Positions 22,059-33,640 of a stretch of 64,000 nt of DNA are shown piece by piece. The notes under the pieces are model-generated. The model had not been told where the DNA came from, ran no database searches, and saw only the letters and a program-made list of their open reading frames with translations. The first letter of the stretch is position 1. Every line of letters starts with the position of its first letter. The position numbers and the translations under genes were made by a program. The DNA is from Hetaerina americana (lineage: Eukaryota; Arthropoda; Insecta; Odonata; Calopterygidae): assembly GCA_022747635.1 (NCBI GenBank), contig JAKTNV010000042.1, forward strand, positions 2,368,501-2,432,500, written 5' to 3'.

Positions 22059-22298
22059 TTACAGCCACTAACATAGTGGGAAATGCTGGGAAAGCGAGGA
22101 AAGTAATAGGTAGGCATTTAGGAGTTAAGATAGGTAGATAATATGCAGAGGTAAATAATAAGTTAGTGTACTGTGTAGTGTGGGATTTGTGAATTTTTTG
22201 TGTCGTGTTAGTTAAGAGCTTATGAGTACAGTAATGTGTAATTCTATGGTCCATCATATTAGTAGGCTACTACTAATAACAATAGTTACAGCCACTAA
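22059..22298. mobile_element. Short retroposon-like insertion with 13-bp target-site duplication
   Basis: The 13-mer TTACAGCCACTAA occurs at 22059-22071 and again at 22286-22298, bracketing a 214-bp insert (22072-22285). The right side of the insert ends in a CTACTACTAATAAC-like tail. Direct repeats of this length are typical of LINE-mobilised inserts. The body matches nothing I recognise, so it may be a SINE of an unknown family or a truncated LINE tail. Confidence 0.6.
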
Positions 22299-25200
22299 AA
22301 TTTACCACGAAGGGAGTTATCATTTTTAACGTCACTCTAAAGTTGCTTTGGTGAAGGTTTTGCAAGAGGAACCGCTTTTTAGAAATTCTTTGTACATATT
22401 GATTTCCAGAATTGAGCGATAGCTATTTCTCTGGCAATTTATGTGAACATTTCTGCGGAAAGAGGCGAATTTCAATGTGTATAAGTAATTAAATCGCAAA
22501 AATAGGTTGGGGTATCATAAGTCAGCAGCAAGTTTACTATCTAGTTTTGCAATTCATAACCCTTTGCATAATATTTTTAAGTAAATGTGTGACCACAGAA
22601 AGCCTTTCTGTAATCACACGCTATGAGTGCATAAGGAATTTCACCCAGATATTAAGGGTAGTAATCAATCAGATACAAGGTTCTCAGGGCACAAATATAT
22701 GGCGAAGAACTATTAAAATTTTGAGTTTGAAAAGTTAAACAGGGGCAATACATTAATTTATTGTGGTAGTCAACTAGCGATCTGCCACGGTGTTTCTTCC
22801 TATGCGATTCTGCAACTTTTGTCATTTTCGTGGTACCATTATGAAACTATTCTAGTTGTAATATCTATGATTTATCTAAATTATTTAAATCGGTAGTCTT
22901 ATAACACACTATTATAACTTCATAACTGCCATGTGGTTGTCCATAGGTACCTATCGCACTACTTAATAAACTTGGAAAGCTATACAATAAAATCAAAGTT
23001 ATGGTCGCGATAAGAGTAAGGATGACATTTATAGTGTAGTTATTATAAAGAAAAATTAGAATCTAAAACATAATAAGTCCCATATAATTATTCTGAGAGA
23101 GTATATAATTAACCGCCGAACACAGAAAAGACACTTGACGATCGCGTACGCGAAAAAAATCACACAATTGAGCTTCACTAGTGATATAATTACCGCTGTA
23201 TTTGACTTACTCTCGTAACTGATATGATATATTTGAATTGTAGGCAAAGGTATTTAAAAAACCTTAGACAGAGACTGTTTGAAAATGATTGGATTGGTAT
23301 TTTGGTCAAAATGGCGTCCATTTCCCGCTGAGGAATAAAAATAGTTAAATAAAGCAGAGATTCAAATTCTCAATACACGATAAAGATGCATTAAACGCAA
23401 TGATACAGTCACTCGATCTTCATCAGCAAACTTAAATTTAGAGGCTTATCCCTCGGTTTAATTCAAATTAACCAAAAACTAAGTGTAACTACGTACCATC
23501 TTTTACAAATGGTCCCGTCTACTTAGGTCCTATTTCAATAAGGTTAATAATTCTAAGTAATATATACCAATAACTCACCCTCCATTAATAAGTAGAAGCT
23601 CGGTAGAGAATCATTAAAAGCATTTTGAATTGACTCATGTTATTTTCCTGAGTTTTTACAGTTCATTTAAATTTGCAACTACGAAATGAACCACTGCAAA
23701 ATTATATTTTTCCGATTTGGTATTTTTTTTTATTATTGCCACTCACGGGTAATATGTGCCGACGTATTTCTGACGGAGAGCCGTGTGGTCATGTATACAG
23801 CATTGTGTACCTTTGTAATTGCAAGATTATGCGGCTAGAAATAGAAGGCGAAACCGTTTTCCTCTACCCTGCTTCGTGATGAGTGTTCTAAACCTTGTCC
23901 AACCCAAAGGCCTACTTATTGAATTTCCGGACGCACCTTCTTAATGAACACCGCATCTTTTTCCTTACAGTACCATGTTAACTTTCACTCGGTCCAAATC
24001 CTCATGGTAATCCTCTAGTTATTGCCCAACTGTGGGAAGACAAATAAAAATAGAACCAAATACTATTACGCAATCCTAAGACGCTTGCTTTAAGGAATAG
24101 GTACGTATTACGAAATATAAATCATATTTCTTATTTCATTCCTAAGCAAGGCCAGTCACCTCAAACTGCCGTCATATACTTTACATATAAAGTCACCTTC
24201 ATACCACAAGTCTTTTCTAGTGTGGTACTCCATTTTCCCAGTAGCCTTCGCGTGATTTGGAGGGGGAATATTTTGCCCCACATCTTGAGTGGCGAGGGAG
24301 AACAATCAAATTTATGTCCCTGCATCTAATGCGCCTCCGTGGATTTATATTAATTTCACGTGCTGCGAAACAGCATACCGTTCTCTTTTTTACCTCGATT
24401 AATCGAAGGAGCCATGTTCTCCGTAAAGAGTAAGGCATACGTTTATTGCAGTGATATTTCTCCGCCGTTAGTACAAGGGATGCTGTTTGTCGGAAAACTT
24501 CTTTTGATAATTTAAGACTTTTCCTTTACTAGTTCTCAGCATCGATCAAACTTACTTGAATAAGAAGAAACAAGTATGTTTTTCCTAGGGGATAAACCTA
24601 TGTCAAGCCTATCCATAAAATGGGCCTACGTTATAAAATGCCTGTGTTATACCTCATTCTAAACATTGCAACTCTTGATGCAAGAATATACAATATATAT
24701 ATTGTTGATCTTGAATGGATAGGGCAAATGCCTATCCATTTAAGGAATGGATAGGCATGCATTTGGCCTCTCCGTTTACCATCCATCACATTTCCCGACT
24801 CACGAGAAACTTCAGATTGCATTGCGTGAATGGAGAGAATAGTGAATTGGCAAATAAATTAGGAAAGGTTTACACTAAAATTGGACGTTTCCACGGTCGT
24901 TTATTTCTCGAAACGCAAAATCAAACGTTTATATTGACAAAGCAGGTGTTGATTGAGGCATAACATGTAACGCTTTTTTCCCCAACATTCGCACGATTGA
25001 TTAAGAGACGCTTGTTCCAAAAGGCGATACCCAATTTTTATATAAACTATTGCTAGTTAGCGAATAAAGCACTAAATCATTAGGGGACAGTGAATTTCGT
25101 ACACACTGCGCATATTATAGTACAATGCACTAAAACAGAATTATCGAATGACATTAGATCTATTTCAGTTAGTAAAGGCAAATGAATCTTACTCACATTT

Positions 25201-25680
25201 TTCCAGATGTCTCGACCTTGGTTCATGAATTGATTGATTGATTTTAGAATAATGACTCGTGAGCCAGATTATCGGTAAAAAAAACTACATACTATTCGTA
25301 AACATAGTATTCGTAAACACAATTGCTATGCTAAACTCATGAAAGTGGGGAGGAAATGTTTTGAATAACTAAGCAAAAATTCAAACGACAATTTTGTTCC
25401 CCAATCGCTTTTCTACAATAATGCTATACGCGCTCTAGTAAAGTAATAATTCTCAAAAATGATTAAAAATAAAGTATTATTTGAACCTCCACTTAACTAT
25501 CTACAAATTTTACGTTTAAATATGATTTTTCAAGCTAAGTATGAAATGTTTGACGATTAGTTTAACGTAAATCATGGCAGTTACGACTGCCAAATACATG
25601 TATGTCGGTTTGTTCTGCCGAAAAGTCAGTTATCTTTTTCAGATTAGGTGCTCCATTTAGTACAAACAAATGCAGAATTC
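22299..25680. other. AT-rich stretch; small fold-back near 24.7 kb
   Basis: No gene is seen. Around 24716-24770 the unit GGATAGGCA and its complement TGCCTATCC recur on both strands, making an imperfect hairpin, with a related unit at 24607. Otherwise nothing is identified. Confidence 0.5.
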
Positions 25681-25684
25681 ATCC

Positions 25685-25730
25685 TTGACCTGAGGACGCC
25701 AGCAGGATAGCTGGCGAAACTGTTGTACAT
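25685..25730 (+). ncRNA. Hammerhead-like structured motif (PLE-type), copy H3
   Basis: CTGAGGA (25690-25696) is followed by one extra C, then a perfect six-pair stem GCCAGC/GCTGGC (25698-25703 with 25710-25715) around a 6-nt loop, then GAAAC (25716-25720) and TGTTG. The layout is shared with 43625-43660, and the stem bases differ in a compensatory way. A downstream AAACGACA is also shared. Helices I and III are poorly defined, so ribozyme activity is speculative. Confidence 0.4.
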
Positions 25731-28121
25731 TTAAACGACATACGCGGACGCAGCCCGAAAAATGTGGAAATCAAATGCAGAAACTTTGCTCAACATAGAG
25801 TTTAATAATATATATGATCATAATTCCTTTGGATTCAATTTTAAATCTCTTTGTGCTCTTTTCAAAAATAATAACAATACGATATTCACTGGAATGATCG
25901 TGAATTTCACAGTTGAGCATTGAAAACTGTCAAATTATAGATCTAGAAACGATAAATTAGCTAACTGGTTCTATTATTTCTTTGGAATGTTTAATTGCTT
26001 GTGCTGGAATTTTAATTCGTAACACCTTTTCTACCTCAATAATAGACATACTGTTGGATAGATAATTGAGGGTAACCTCTGTTTTTCTATTTCTAGGCGA
26101 GGTCAAGAATATAATTAGACGTAAGTTCCAAACATTCGTTTTTGTGCAGGATTCATCTAAGGAAATACTGCTCTAGCCATAAAACTGGCGTGCCCACATC
26201 AGTGAATTTTTGCTTGTCACGATCCGTGCTCATTTGCTCGTGAGCGATTGTGGTGTGGAGAGTTAAACTTAATGGAAACGCCTACTTACAGACGCCATAG
26301 TGTTCTTTTTATGCTGCTATGATAATTAGCTTGTTACTAAATGCAGCATACTAGCGATAATTGTATGTCTTCATGACAAGCAAAACAATGGGTGTAGCTT
26401 AAGAAAAGTAATTATCAGTATTAACCGTTCTATTACATGTTGATCACAAGTTTATCTTTAAAAACCTCACTAATAGCAGGCTTGACTATGCTTTCCACAG
26501 GGAGTTTAGATTGGTTTAGAAACAAACGCCTACTTAATTAATCCAAATGAAAGTAAATAAATATGCTAATTGCATAGTTGACAATGCATGGCAACAAGTG
26601 TTCAGCTTAAACGATCACCCTTACTTTTTTTTGTACAGTGATTTCTCCAATCTAATATGTGAATCGATTAAATTTTGAAATTTTAATTGAAGATTTAGCT
26701 TTACCGGCGCAAGAAATAATGAAAACAATATTTAATTTGAGTGAGAAGGAAAAATTATTAGGTTATTATTTGCAGTAGTCAAGGTGTGGTTTTGGTAGAT
26801 CCAGGTAATAAAAGGCTTTTGTTACTCCGTTATGCTTTTAAATTTTACCTGACACGACACTAATTACTACACCAACCTTAATTAAAATAAATCACATTTT
26901 TACCACCCCTAATATACATCTCCCTTCATTCTATCCAACATGTCTCATATTTTCTACCTTTCCTCTACCTGTTTATTTTAACTTTCTCTCTTGTTTTACA
27001 GTCTCCAATATTCCATTGCGACATATGCCTTCCATCCACTCTTCCTGGGTCCTTCGAATTCCTCCCAAAAAGCTCTCTCTTCCCTTATACTACCCTTAGC
27101 TTACCTAATTCTTCTTAGTTTCTATCCCTTTCTTTCCATTGAATTTGGAAAGTGGTAATAAGTAGGAATTAATTACGTTACAATATCCACCCGCCCTAGC
27201 AGTGGCATGCAGGATTACATGTAGATCGGTCATAATTATTCATTAGCTTAGCGATAATTAGCCTTAGCACAATTCTTCTAACAGAGCAGAAAAAGGAAGA
27301 GGCAAAAATATTTGTTTATGACATGACATAAGGTGGAAAACTTATGTTTTAAGAAAAACTAACATTTTTTCCTTTCCTTCTCTTTTCCCTTCTGTGTAAA
27401 TAAAGTGTGAATTTTATGTCATGTAATAAACAGAGGAGCGTAACGCGGTTGTAATCCATTGTATTATATACGTAAAAACTAACACTACTCTACTTTAATT
27501 ATACCAACCACTTTTGGTTCAACTTAACATAGCGTTCGACTCCACATTGTTTTCATGTACTATCTACGCTGATATAAATTTCATGCGCTGACTAACATGA
27601 ATTACTCCGATTTATCGTCTGTGCTTGTCCTAAATGACCCACAGTCTTGGCCTTTGATATCTCTACGACATAATTGGCACATAATATATTGTGAGTTGAG
27701 AACTGCCCCTTATATAAAGAAAATTATTACTGCCATGTGCTGTAATGAAATAATACAAGATGCCGAGGAAACCCTACTTTTTTGACCTTTGTTTGGGATT
27801 TTGAAGAAACAATAAGGTTAGAGTCAAATTAAGAAACTGTACGTGTACCTAGGGTATGTATATGATCATCCATTTTGCAATACTCAACATTTCTTGACGG
27901 AGGATAGTGAGAGAATGTGACAGGGACGCAAAAAAATACAGATGAAACAACTTAAGCAAATTTCAGAGAGATTAACCCGTGTTTTACGACTGTATAGAGA
28001 GACTGCCCCTCAAACCTTGAATAATATGTATCTATCTATATTCTGAGAATATTTTCAACAAGTAATTTCGTTCCATATTAGAAAACATACGAGCATTCAT
28101 ATTTGATAATCATAAGTGGAT
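25731..28121. other. AT-rich stretch; possible LINE tail at 27188-27222
   Basis: No genes are seen. The sequence at 27188-27222 (CCACCCGCCCTAGCAGTGGC followed by ATGCAGGATTA) resembles the LINE tail block seen at 18290 and 54930. The match is short and uncertain. Confidence 0.4.
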
Positions 28122-28206
28122 AATAAATAACGTAGGATCTCAGGTTTTCCCGGCGTATGGTATTCAAGAAGTTCTCTCGGGTTTCCCACCGGGTCAGGTT
28201 GCAGTA

Positions 28207-28249
28207 CACCGACGTTTCGAAGGCTGACTCTGCCATCATCTTCAGGGTG
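28207..28249 (-). ncRNA. Hammerhead-like motif, minus-strand arm
   Basis: It is the mirror of 28259-28301. The single difference between the arms falls at the extra base after the CTGAAGA core, T here and C in the plus arm. Confidence 0.45.
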
Positions 28250-28258
28250 AAGTGACTT

Positions 28259-28301
28259 CACCCTGAAGACGATGGCAGAGTCAGCCTTCGAAACGTCGGT
28301 G
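28259..28301 (+). ncRNA. Hammerhead-like motif, plus-strand arm
   Basis: The stem I strand is CACC (28259-28262), followed by core CTGAAGA (28263-28269) and one extra C. Stem II is GATGGC/GCCTTC (28271-28276 with 28284-28289, one T-T mismatch), followed by GAA (28290-28292). Stem III, AC/GT, is loopless; the putative cleavage base is C28297, and the return strand GGTG (28298-28301) pairs perfectly with CACC. A two-pair loopless stem III would favour action as a dimer. The extra base before stem II is non-canonical. Confidence 0.5.
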
Positions 28302-28356
28302 TACTGCAACCTGACCCGGTGGGAAACCCGAGAGAACTTCTTGAATAAATAACGTA

Positions 28357-29340
28357 TTTGCAAAACAAGGAAGAACAAGGAACTGCGGGTTTAGGAGGAG
28401 CAAAAAGAAATTAAAAAAGCTACTGAGGTAAAAGGAGAGGATGAAATACATGATACCTCTTTCAAAAACTTGAGATATAAGCATGAGAAGGGAATTCAAA
28501 GAAAAACTGTGGAAACATTTGGTTCAGAAAGGTAAAAATATATTTAGTTTATAAAGGGTGGAAAAATCGTATAGCACCCCGGCACCTACGGGTCCTGAAG
28601 ATAATTGTTAAATGAAGGTCATATGAAAGTGCATCAAATCAAATAGCTACGACATTACGAGCAAAACAAATTGCGGATGAATAGAGAGGTGAAGGATACC
28701 GGATGCGGGGTCATCCCGTTAATCAAAAAGGGGCAACTGGCGAAAGGCGACTTGCACCGACCAGCTAAAAATTCTGACCCGCCCTCATAAAGAAGGAAAA
28801 CCTAACTCCCGGTCTCCCTCCGATTCCATTTTGGCTTTATTAAAATCGCGCCTCGCGTGTCGGTTCGGAACTTCATGTTGGGTAGAAAATAACTGGATTT
28901 TTACGATATTATTTTAGCATTTCGCCACCCAACCATAGGGTTGACTTGTAACTATTTCTATCAATTATAATAATTTTGTGAATGTCCTCTTGCGTCCGTC
29001 CACCCCAGGGAAAATTTTCGGACCGGCTCCTGTTTAACGCTCTAGTTCCCGAGGTTTAGAGTGGTAAGCATAAAATACGGCATTTGGTGATAAAAGTGTG
29101 CATCTCTGCACACAAATGTTTTCGTGATGTTTTTAATTATTTTTTTTCTTCAGTGCCACCGTTTTTGTTTCGTAGGAATGAAAATGGCGATCATTTACCG
29201 AAATGGCCGCGGAAAATGAATTTTCTGAACGGATGAAAATCCTCAGTCGGATACTTTTTCGGCCAACCACGGAGTACTGAGTTCGAAAGCCAACGACAAA
29301 ATCCTGGACGAATCCCAAAATAGGTAATAAGTCTCCGGTG
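28357..29340. other. Unassigned stretch
   Basis: No recognisable gene; the composition is mixed. Confidence 0.5.
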
Positions 29341-29345
29341 CCTAT

Positions 29346-29628
29346 TCATAGTAGTTGTAGTATTTGGTGGAGGTGACCGACAGCTAAGGCCTTTTACGCC
29401 ATTAGGGATTGATAGGAAAGGATGAAGCGTGGAGAGAAACTCGGTGTCGGCATTAGCCAACTGTTAACGGAAGGCGCCGAGCTTGACGTCCCATCCGACG
29501 GACGGCGTACTCACTCAAAGTGCCCTCCACAAAGCACCTCAAGTAGGGATCGAGATAACACTGTAATATATTCGACATCGCCGGGATTCGAACCTGGGCC
29601 CTCTGGGTGAGAAGCCAGTACGATAACA
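29346..29628 (-). mobile_element. tRNA-derived SINE, family A copy 1
   Basis: This is a minus-strand copy. The tRNA-like head near 29575-29625 contains the B box (GGTTCGAATCC on the minus strand). The body shares CCTACTTGAGGTGCTTTGTG and the block around CGCCGTCCGTC with the copies at 49.5 and 51.4 kb. It ends at the low-coordinate side in a TAC-rich tail. The 62-codon frame inside is a by-product. Confidence 0.8.
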
Positions 29629-29639
29629 GTCTATTTATT

Positions 29640-31030
29640 TATAAGAAACTATTTTTAAGTTGTAGAAGTCTAGTGTTCATAGTGTCTAGTGTTCAATGTG
29701 TGAAATATTTCATAGTATAGTTTTGCTGAATTTTAAACGGGTATTACGTGTTATGGCAATAATTTAAAACACCGTTGTGGGTGAGGACACTTTTCATATG
29801 GTGACACTCCTAAAGAGATGAAAAAACAATACTGCTATTGAGTACATGCTTAACCGGCGAACGGTTCCGATACAGTTCATTATTTTTCCCACTGCTGGTC
29901 TACCGGGACAATGTAAGCGCTTCTTATGTGCCTTATTGAGGTCAGCGACGCAATCCTTCGGGTTCTTTCCTTGAAACCGAGGTCTGGATGAGCGTTATTT
30001 TGTGCGTAAAACCAATCATTAATTGACTCTCTCCGTAATTTTAAAAGGTAATGTGAGCTTTGTCGTGCACATCGTAGTATTGCGATTATGACGTCAAAAA
30101 CAAATCGGAGACAATTACCGTAGTAGCTTGCCGCGCCAAAGTTCGCAATTCTCCAGGAGGCAAATACTGGAGAACAACCAGATATATTTGTTATAAAAAA
30201 TGTCGATTGTCTAATCACAAACAATGGTAATTCGAAGGATAAATTTGTCACTACAACTCAGGATAAAGAATTTTTTCAATCGTTTAGTATATCCAATTAA
30301 AAGATAACAATTTTGATACTTATTTTTTACCACCAAAACAAGTATACATGTATTACCACAACTCCACTTGCAATTATTAAAAGTTAAAACTATGTCTTAC
30401 ATTTGACGTCTTTCTTAATCGCAGGTAATTCCATCTTGGGAACTATAAGACCTTGCTATGAGTCATTGGGAGTTGATGAAATGGACCGAGAGCATAGACG
30501 TAGAGAAACGATTGCAGCGGAATTGATTCAAATTACTTATATCGTCACTTTTAAAACTTCGTGACAGCTACACGTTTTTATACTAATCCCAAAAGATGAT
30601 GATATTGCTAAACTTTACCACAAACCGTATTTCCAACCTTCTTAATAGATAGTATACTAATTACGTTCTCCATGACTTATTGACGATGTATGCATTGCAA
30701 CTTATTTTTAAATTAAAGGTGCATACTTAACTAGCGCAACTTGTGTTGCCGAAATAAATACTTCCGTGGGCTCTCAATATTTTCGTAACATAAATAAGGG
30801 TGTCTTAACTCTATCAAAATTGTACATATCACATTAAGCAACACAGATAAAGCAAAAACTGTATAAAAGTAAAAATAGCCAGGGTTCACACACAAAATTA
30901 ATTTATTTATGGCCTTTGATTTGCGACGAAAGAGAAAGACTGCTTTGTTCGTTGCATAAGGGCAATCAAATAAATAATTTCGTCACATATAGTATTCATC
31001 CAAAAACGACCCACCTGTTGATATATACAC

Positions 31031-31090
<60 letters not shown>

Positions 31091-33010
31091 CCTTGTAGCT
31101 CCTAAATTTGGGTAATACTATATAACTCACTTCAGTTAGAAATCATTTTACCGATTAAAACGTAGGAAATCCCTGGTCTGCTTCACAAATAATGAATTGG
31201 AGAGACAAAATAGTGGGATTTTTTTAAGCAAATTGAATAAAACTTTCATGATATTAAAAGCAAGAAATGAATACATAAACGCCCGAAATTTCCCAATTCC
31301 CTCCGTAAGATCGGTGCGCTACTAGCGCCTGACCGTTAGATTAAAGGTGGCGGAGAAGAAGCATGCATTCATGAATGGAAATACAGCGAATTTCCTGCGA
31401 AGTCTGAGGAAGGAGATTTTCATGCTCCTAGTGGAAGGTGGAAGATCTATTATCAATGACGTTTTTCTCCATGCAAGTAACTCTTGGTGACGTAGATGCG
31501 AGCGGTCAGTTTTACAAAATGGCATGCAATGCGCAAGCAAGAGGTTGACGTATTCGATCCTCTGATGATGGTTAAAAGAACTGATATCCCGGTCTAGTTG
31601 CCCACGCAAGAAGGGGTCAGGATCTTGATAAAGGACGAATAAAATTTGTCGACTGCGACGTGACTTGCAGAGAATGACGATGAACTTCACTAGCGGAATA
31701 TTTTCGATTTTTTCTCGGTATTGGCAAACCTTGTTAGCGACGGATACGTTGTTCGAGCGTTCATAGCCCTGGGGAATGAACGTATTTATAGTAGATTCCA
31801 TTTAGATGATACTACTTTTGAAAATTTTTAAAATACTTACCCTGAGATTCGTTTAAAATGTGACAGAAGGGAAAATTAACGAGAATGTCCCATGAGAAAT
31901 TCATAGGTGGACAAGTAAGACATATTCAGTGTGGTGAACCATAAGGGTTTACGTATATAATAGTTGGCCTAGGAGAGGGAAGATCGGGGTGAGGCTGACA
32001 ATTTTCGGGTTGAAATGCACATTGTACACTCGTACATATCATGATGATCAGCATTAAAATTTATTTTCACACAGTTCTGAGGAGCACTGTATTTTCGCCG
32101 GTAGCTTTAATCGTAGGGCCCTTCCTAAAATAAGTAGATCTGTCAATATGGCCAGGGGAAGGGGAATGGTGCAATGACAACGAAGAAAGGCATGAAGTTA
32201 CGAGTATGTTACGCGATAATTATTTCCGAGTCTCATAATAAATGAATTTAAATAATATTAAAAAATATATCATTCCTTCAGAAACTAAAAAAAGTTATGC
32301 AATATAGAAATTTGTAAACTTTGTAAATAGTTGTTTATTTTTGAATTTCGGGTAAAATTTTGAGCTCAAATTGTTCATGTCAAACTTCTTAGAAATAAGG
32401 AACTAATGGTATACCAATAAATTTTAATATACAGGTTTATCTGGGAAAAAATAGATACAGAAATACTTAATGATAAAACGAAACTTTTAATTGAAGCGCC
32501 CATTGATAAGTTGGAAGATGTGAAAATAGAAAGCATATGAGCGATTGATACGAGCCTACAAGCATTCGCTGTCATCATTATTGGTCTGAAGCAATTTCTA
32601 CAACAATTTGCCACTTTCTACTGAACTGAACTGTTTGATATTCTCCATTTCATAGAGCAGTGCGTTCATCTTCTCAAGTGGTCCAGTATATTGATTCCTC
32701 CTCCCTTTCCTTTTCCCCTAAAAACACGCCCGCAATAACGCTTTTTAGAAAACCTGTCTCCTCAGTAAATGCACCATCCATTCCGCACTTATATTTCCAA
32801 TTTTAACCATAAGTGTTCTCATTTTGGTAATTTATACCCAAAACATCCTCATTTTTTAGCATATTTTTTAACCAGCTTAGCTCGAAATGACTTTCAGCTT
32901 TTGCTCACACATTAAATTCCAAAGGTTTAAATATTCCTCTCCAAAGTTTTCCTCAGTACCCAATTCTCTGCACCATACGGAAATACCCTCAATAGCTAAC
33001 ACCACCCAAA
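29640..33010. other. AT-rich stretch with (TA)n and two unassigned ORFs
   Basis: A (TA)n run lies at 31033-31085. Minus-strand frames of 123 codons (29880-30251) and 159 codons (31322-31801) are longer than expected in AT-rich DNA but match nothing I recognise; the longer one is listed separately. Confidence 0.45.
31322..31801 (-). other. Unassigned 159-codon ORF
   Basis: An open frame on the minus strand in a locally less AT-rich segment. The predicted protein is basic, with many Arg/Leu residues and no obvious signal peptide, transmembrane helix or known motif. Its length in this background is mildly suggestive of a coding exon or an old element, but no splice signals or homology are evident. 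I would not call it a gene. Confidence 0.15.
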
Positions 33011-33014
33011 GGAT

Positions 33015-33190
33015 AAATTAAGCGGATGAGCTAGAGCACCGGCCCGGAAAGTCGGAAGTCCGTAGTTCAATTCTTGGGCAAGGAAATTCTAGTTGATTGA
33101 AAGAAAGAAATTTCCTTGTCCGCACCCTTCTACCTTCCCCACTAGCCTTATGATTGTCTTTTTTGTGCTTCCCTCACTTTTCCGTGTACC
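33015..33190 (+). mobile_element. Possible tRNA-derived SINE, family C
   Basis: GATGAGCTAGAGCACCGG resembles a tRNA A box region, and about 30 nt later GTAGTTCAATTC resembles a degenerate B box. Together they look like a decayed tRNA-like head. The following body is unassigned. Only one copy is seen here. Confidence 0.4.
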
Positions 33191-33640
33191 TACATCCGAA
33201 TGAATGCTTTCACCTTTTTGCGAGATAATTTATGTATACATATGCACATAATATTTCATATTAATAATACATATATGTATTATATATAACTATATATGTA
33301 TATATATATATATATATAATTTTTTTACATATATATGTTATATATGACTCTAAATGTTTTGCATTCCTTTAATTTCTCTTTCACCTTAGTTATCGATGTT
33401 CCTCATGTTTTTACGAGCAATAGGAGTATGAATATGTATTTCAACCAAATTAACATTCTACCTGAATGAAGATGGAAGATCGACGACAATATATTTTTAA
33501 ATTCAATTATTACATTTCCGTGAAAAATTTTTCCGGAAGAAAAATTAGAACAGTAATTGGAGTTATTCAAATATTACCTCATTCCTGATAAAATCCCCAA
33601 TGTTCCGTTTGAAACGCAAGAGTGCCAGAAACAAAACGGG
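33191..33640. repeat. AT-rich stretch with (TA/ATAT) microsatellite
   Basis: Imperfect TATA/ATGTATA repeats cover about 33240-33350. No coding signal is seen. Confidence 0.5.

Larger units (their letters stand above)
28122..28356. mobile_element. Palindromic Penelope-like terminus with 13-bp target-site duplication
   Basis: The 13-mer AATAAATAACGTA at 28122-28134 is repeated at 28344-28356. Between them, 28161-28253 and 28255-28347 are reverse complements with a single mismatch around one central base. Each arm carries the same hammerhead-like motif pointing outward. The structure looks like two PLE terminal segments inserted head to head in one event, an arrangement known for PLEs. No protein is encoded. 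Confidence 0.7.

Noticed and set aside
28097..28378. 93-codon minus ORF over the palindrome
   Set aside because: Reads through both arms of the inverted repeat; it is a by-product of the palindrome.
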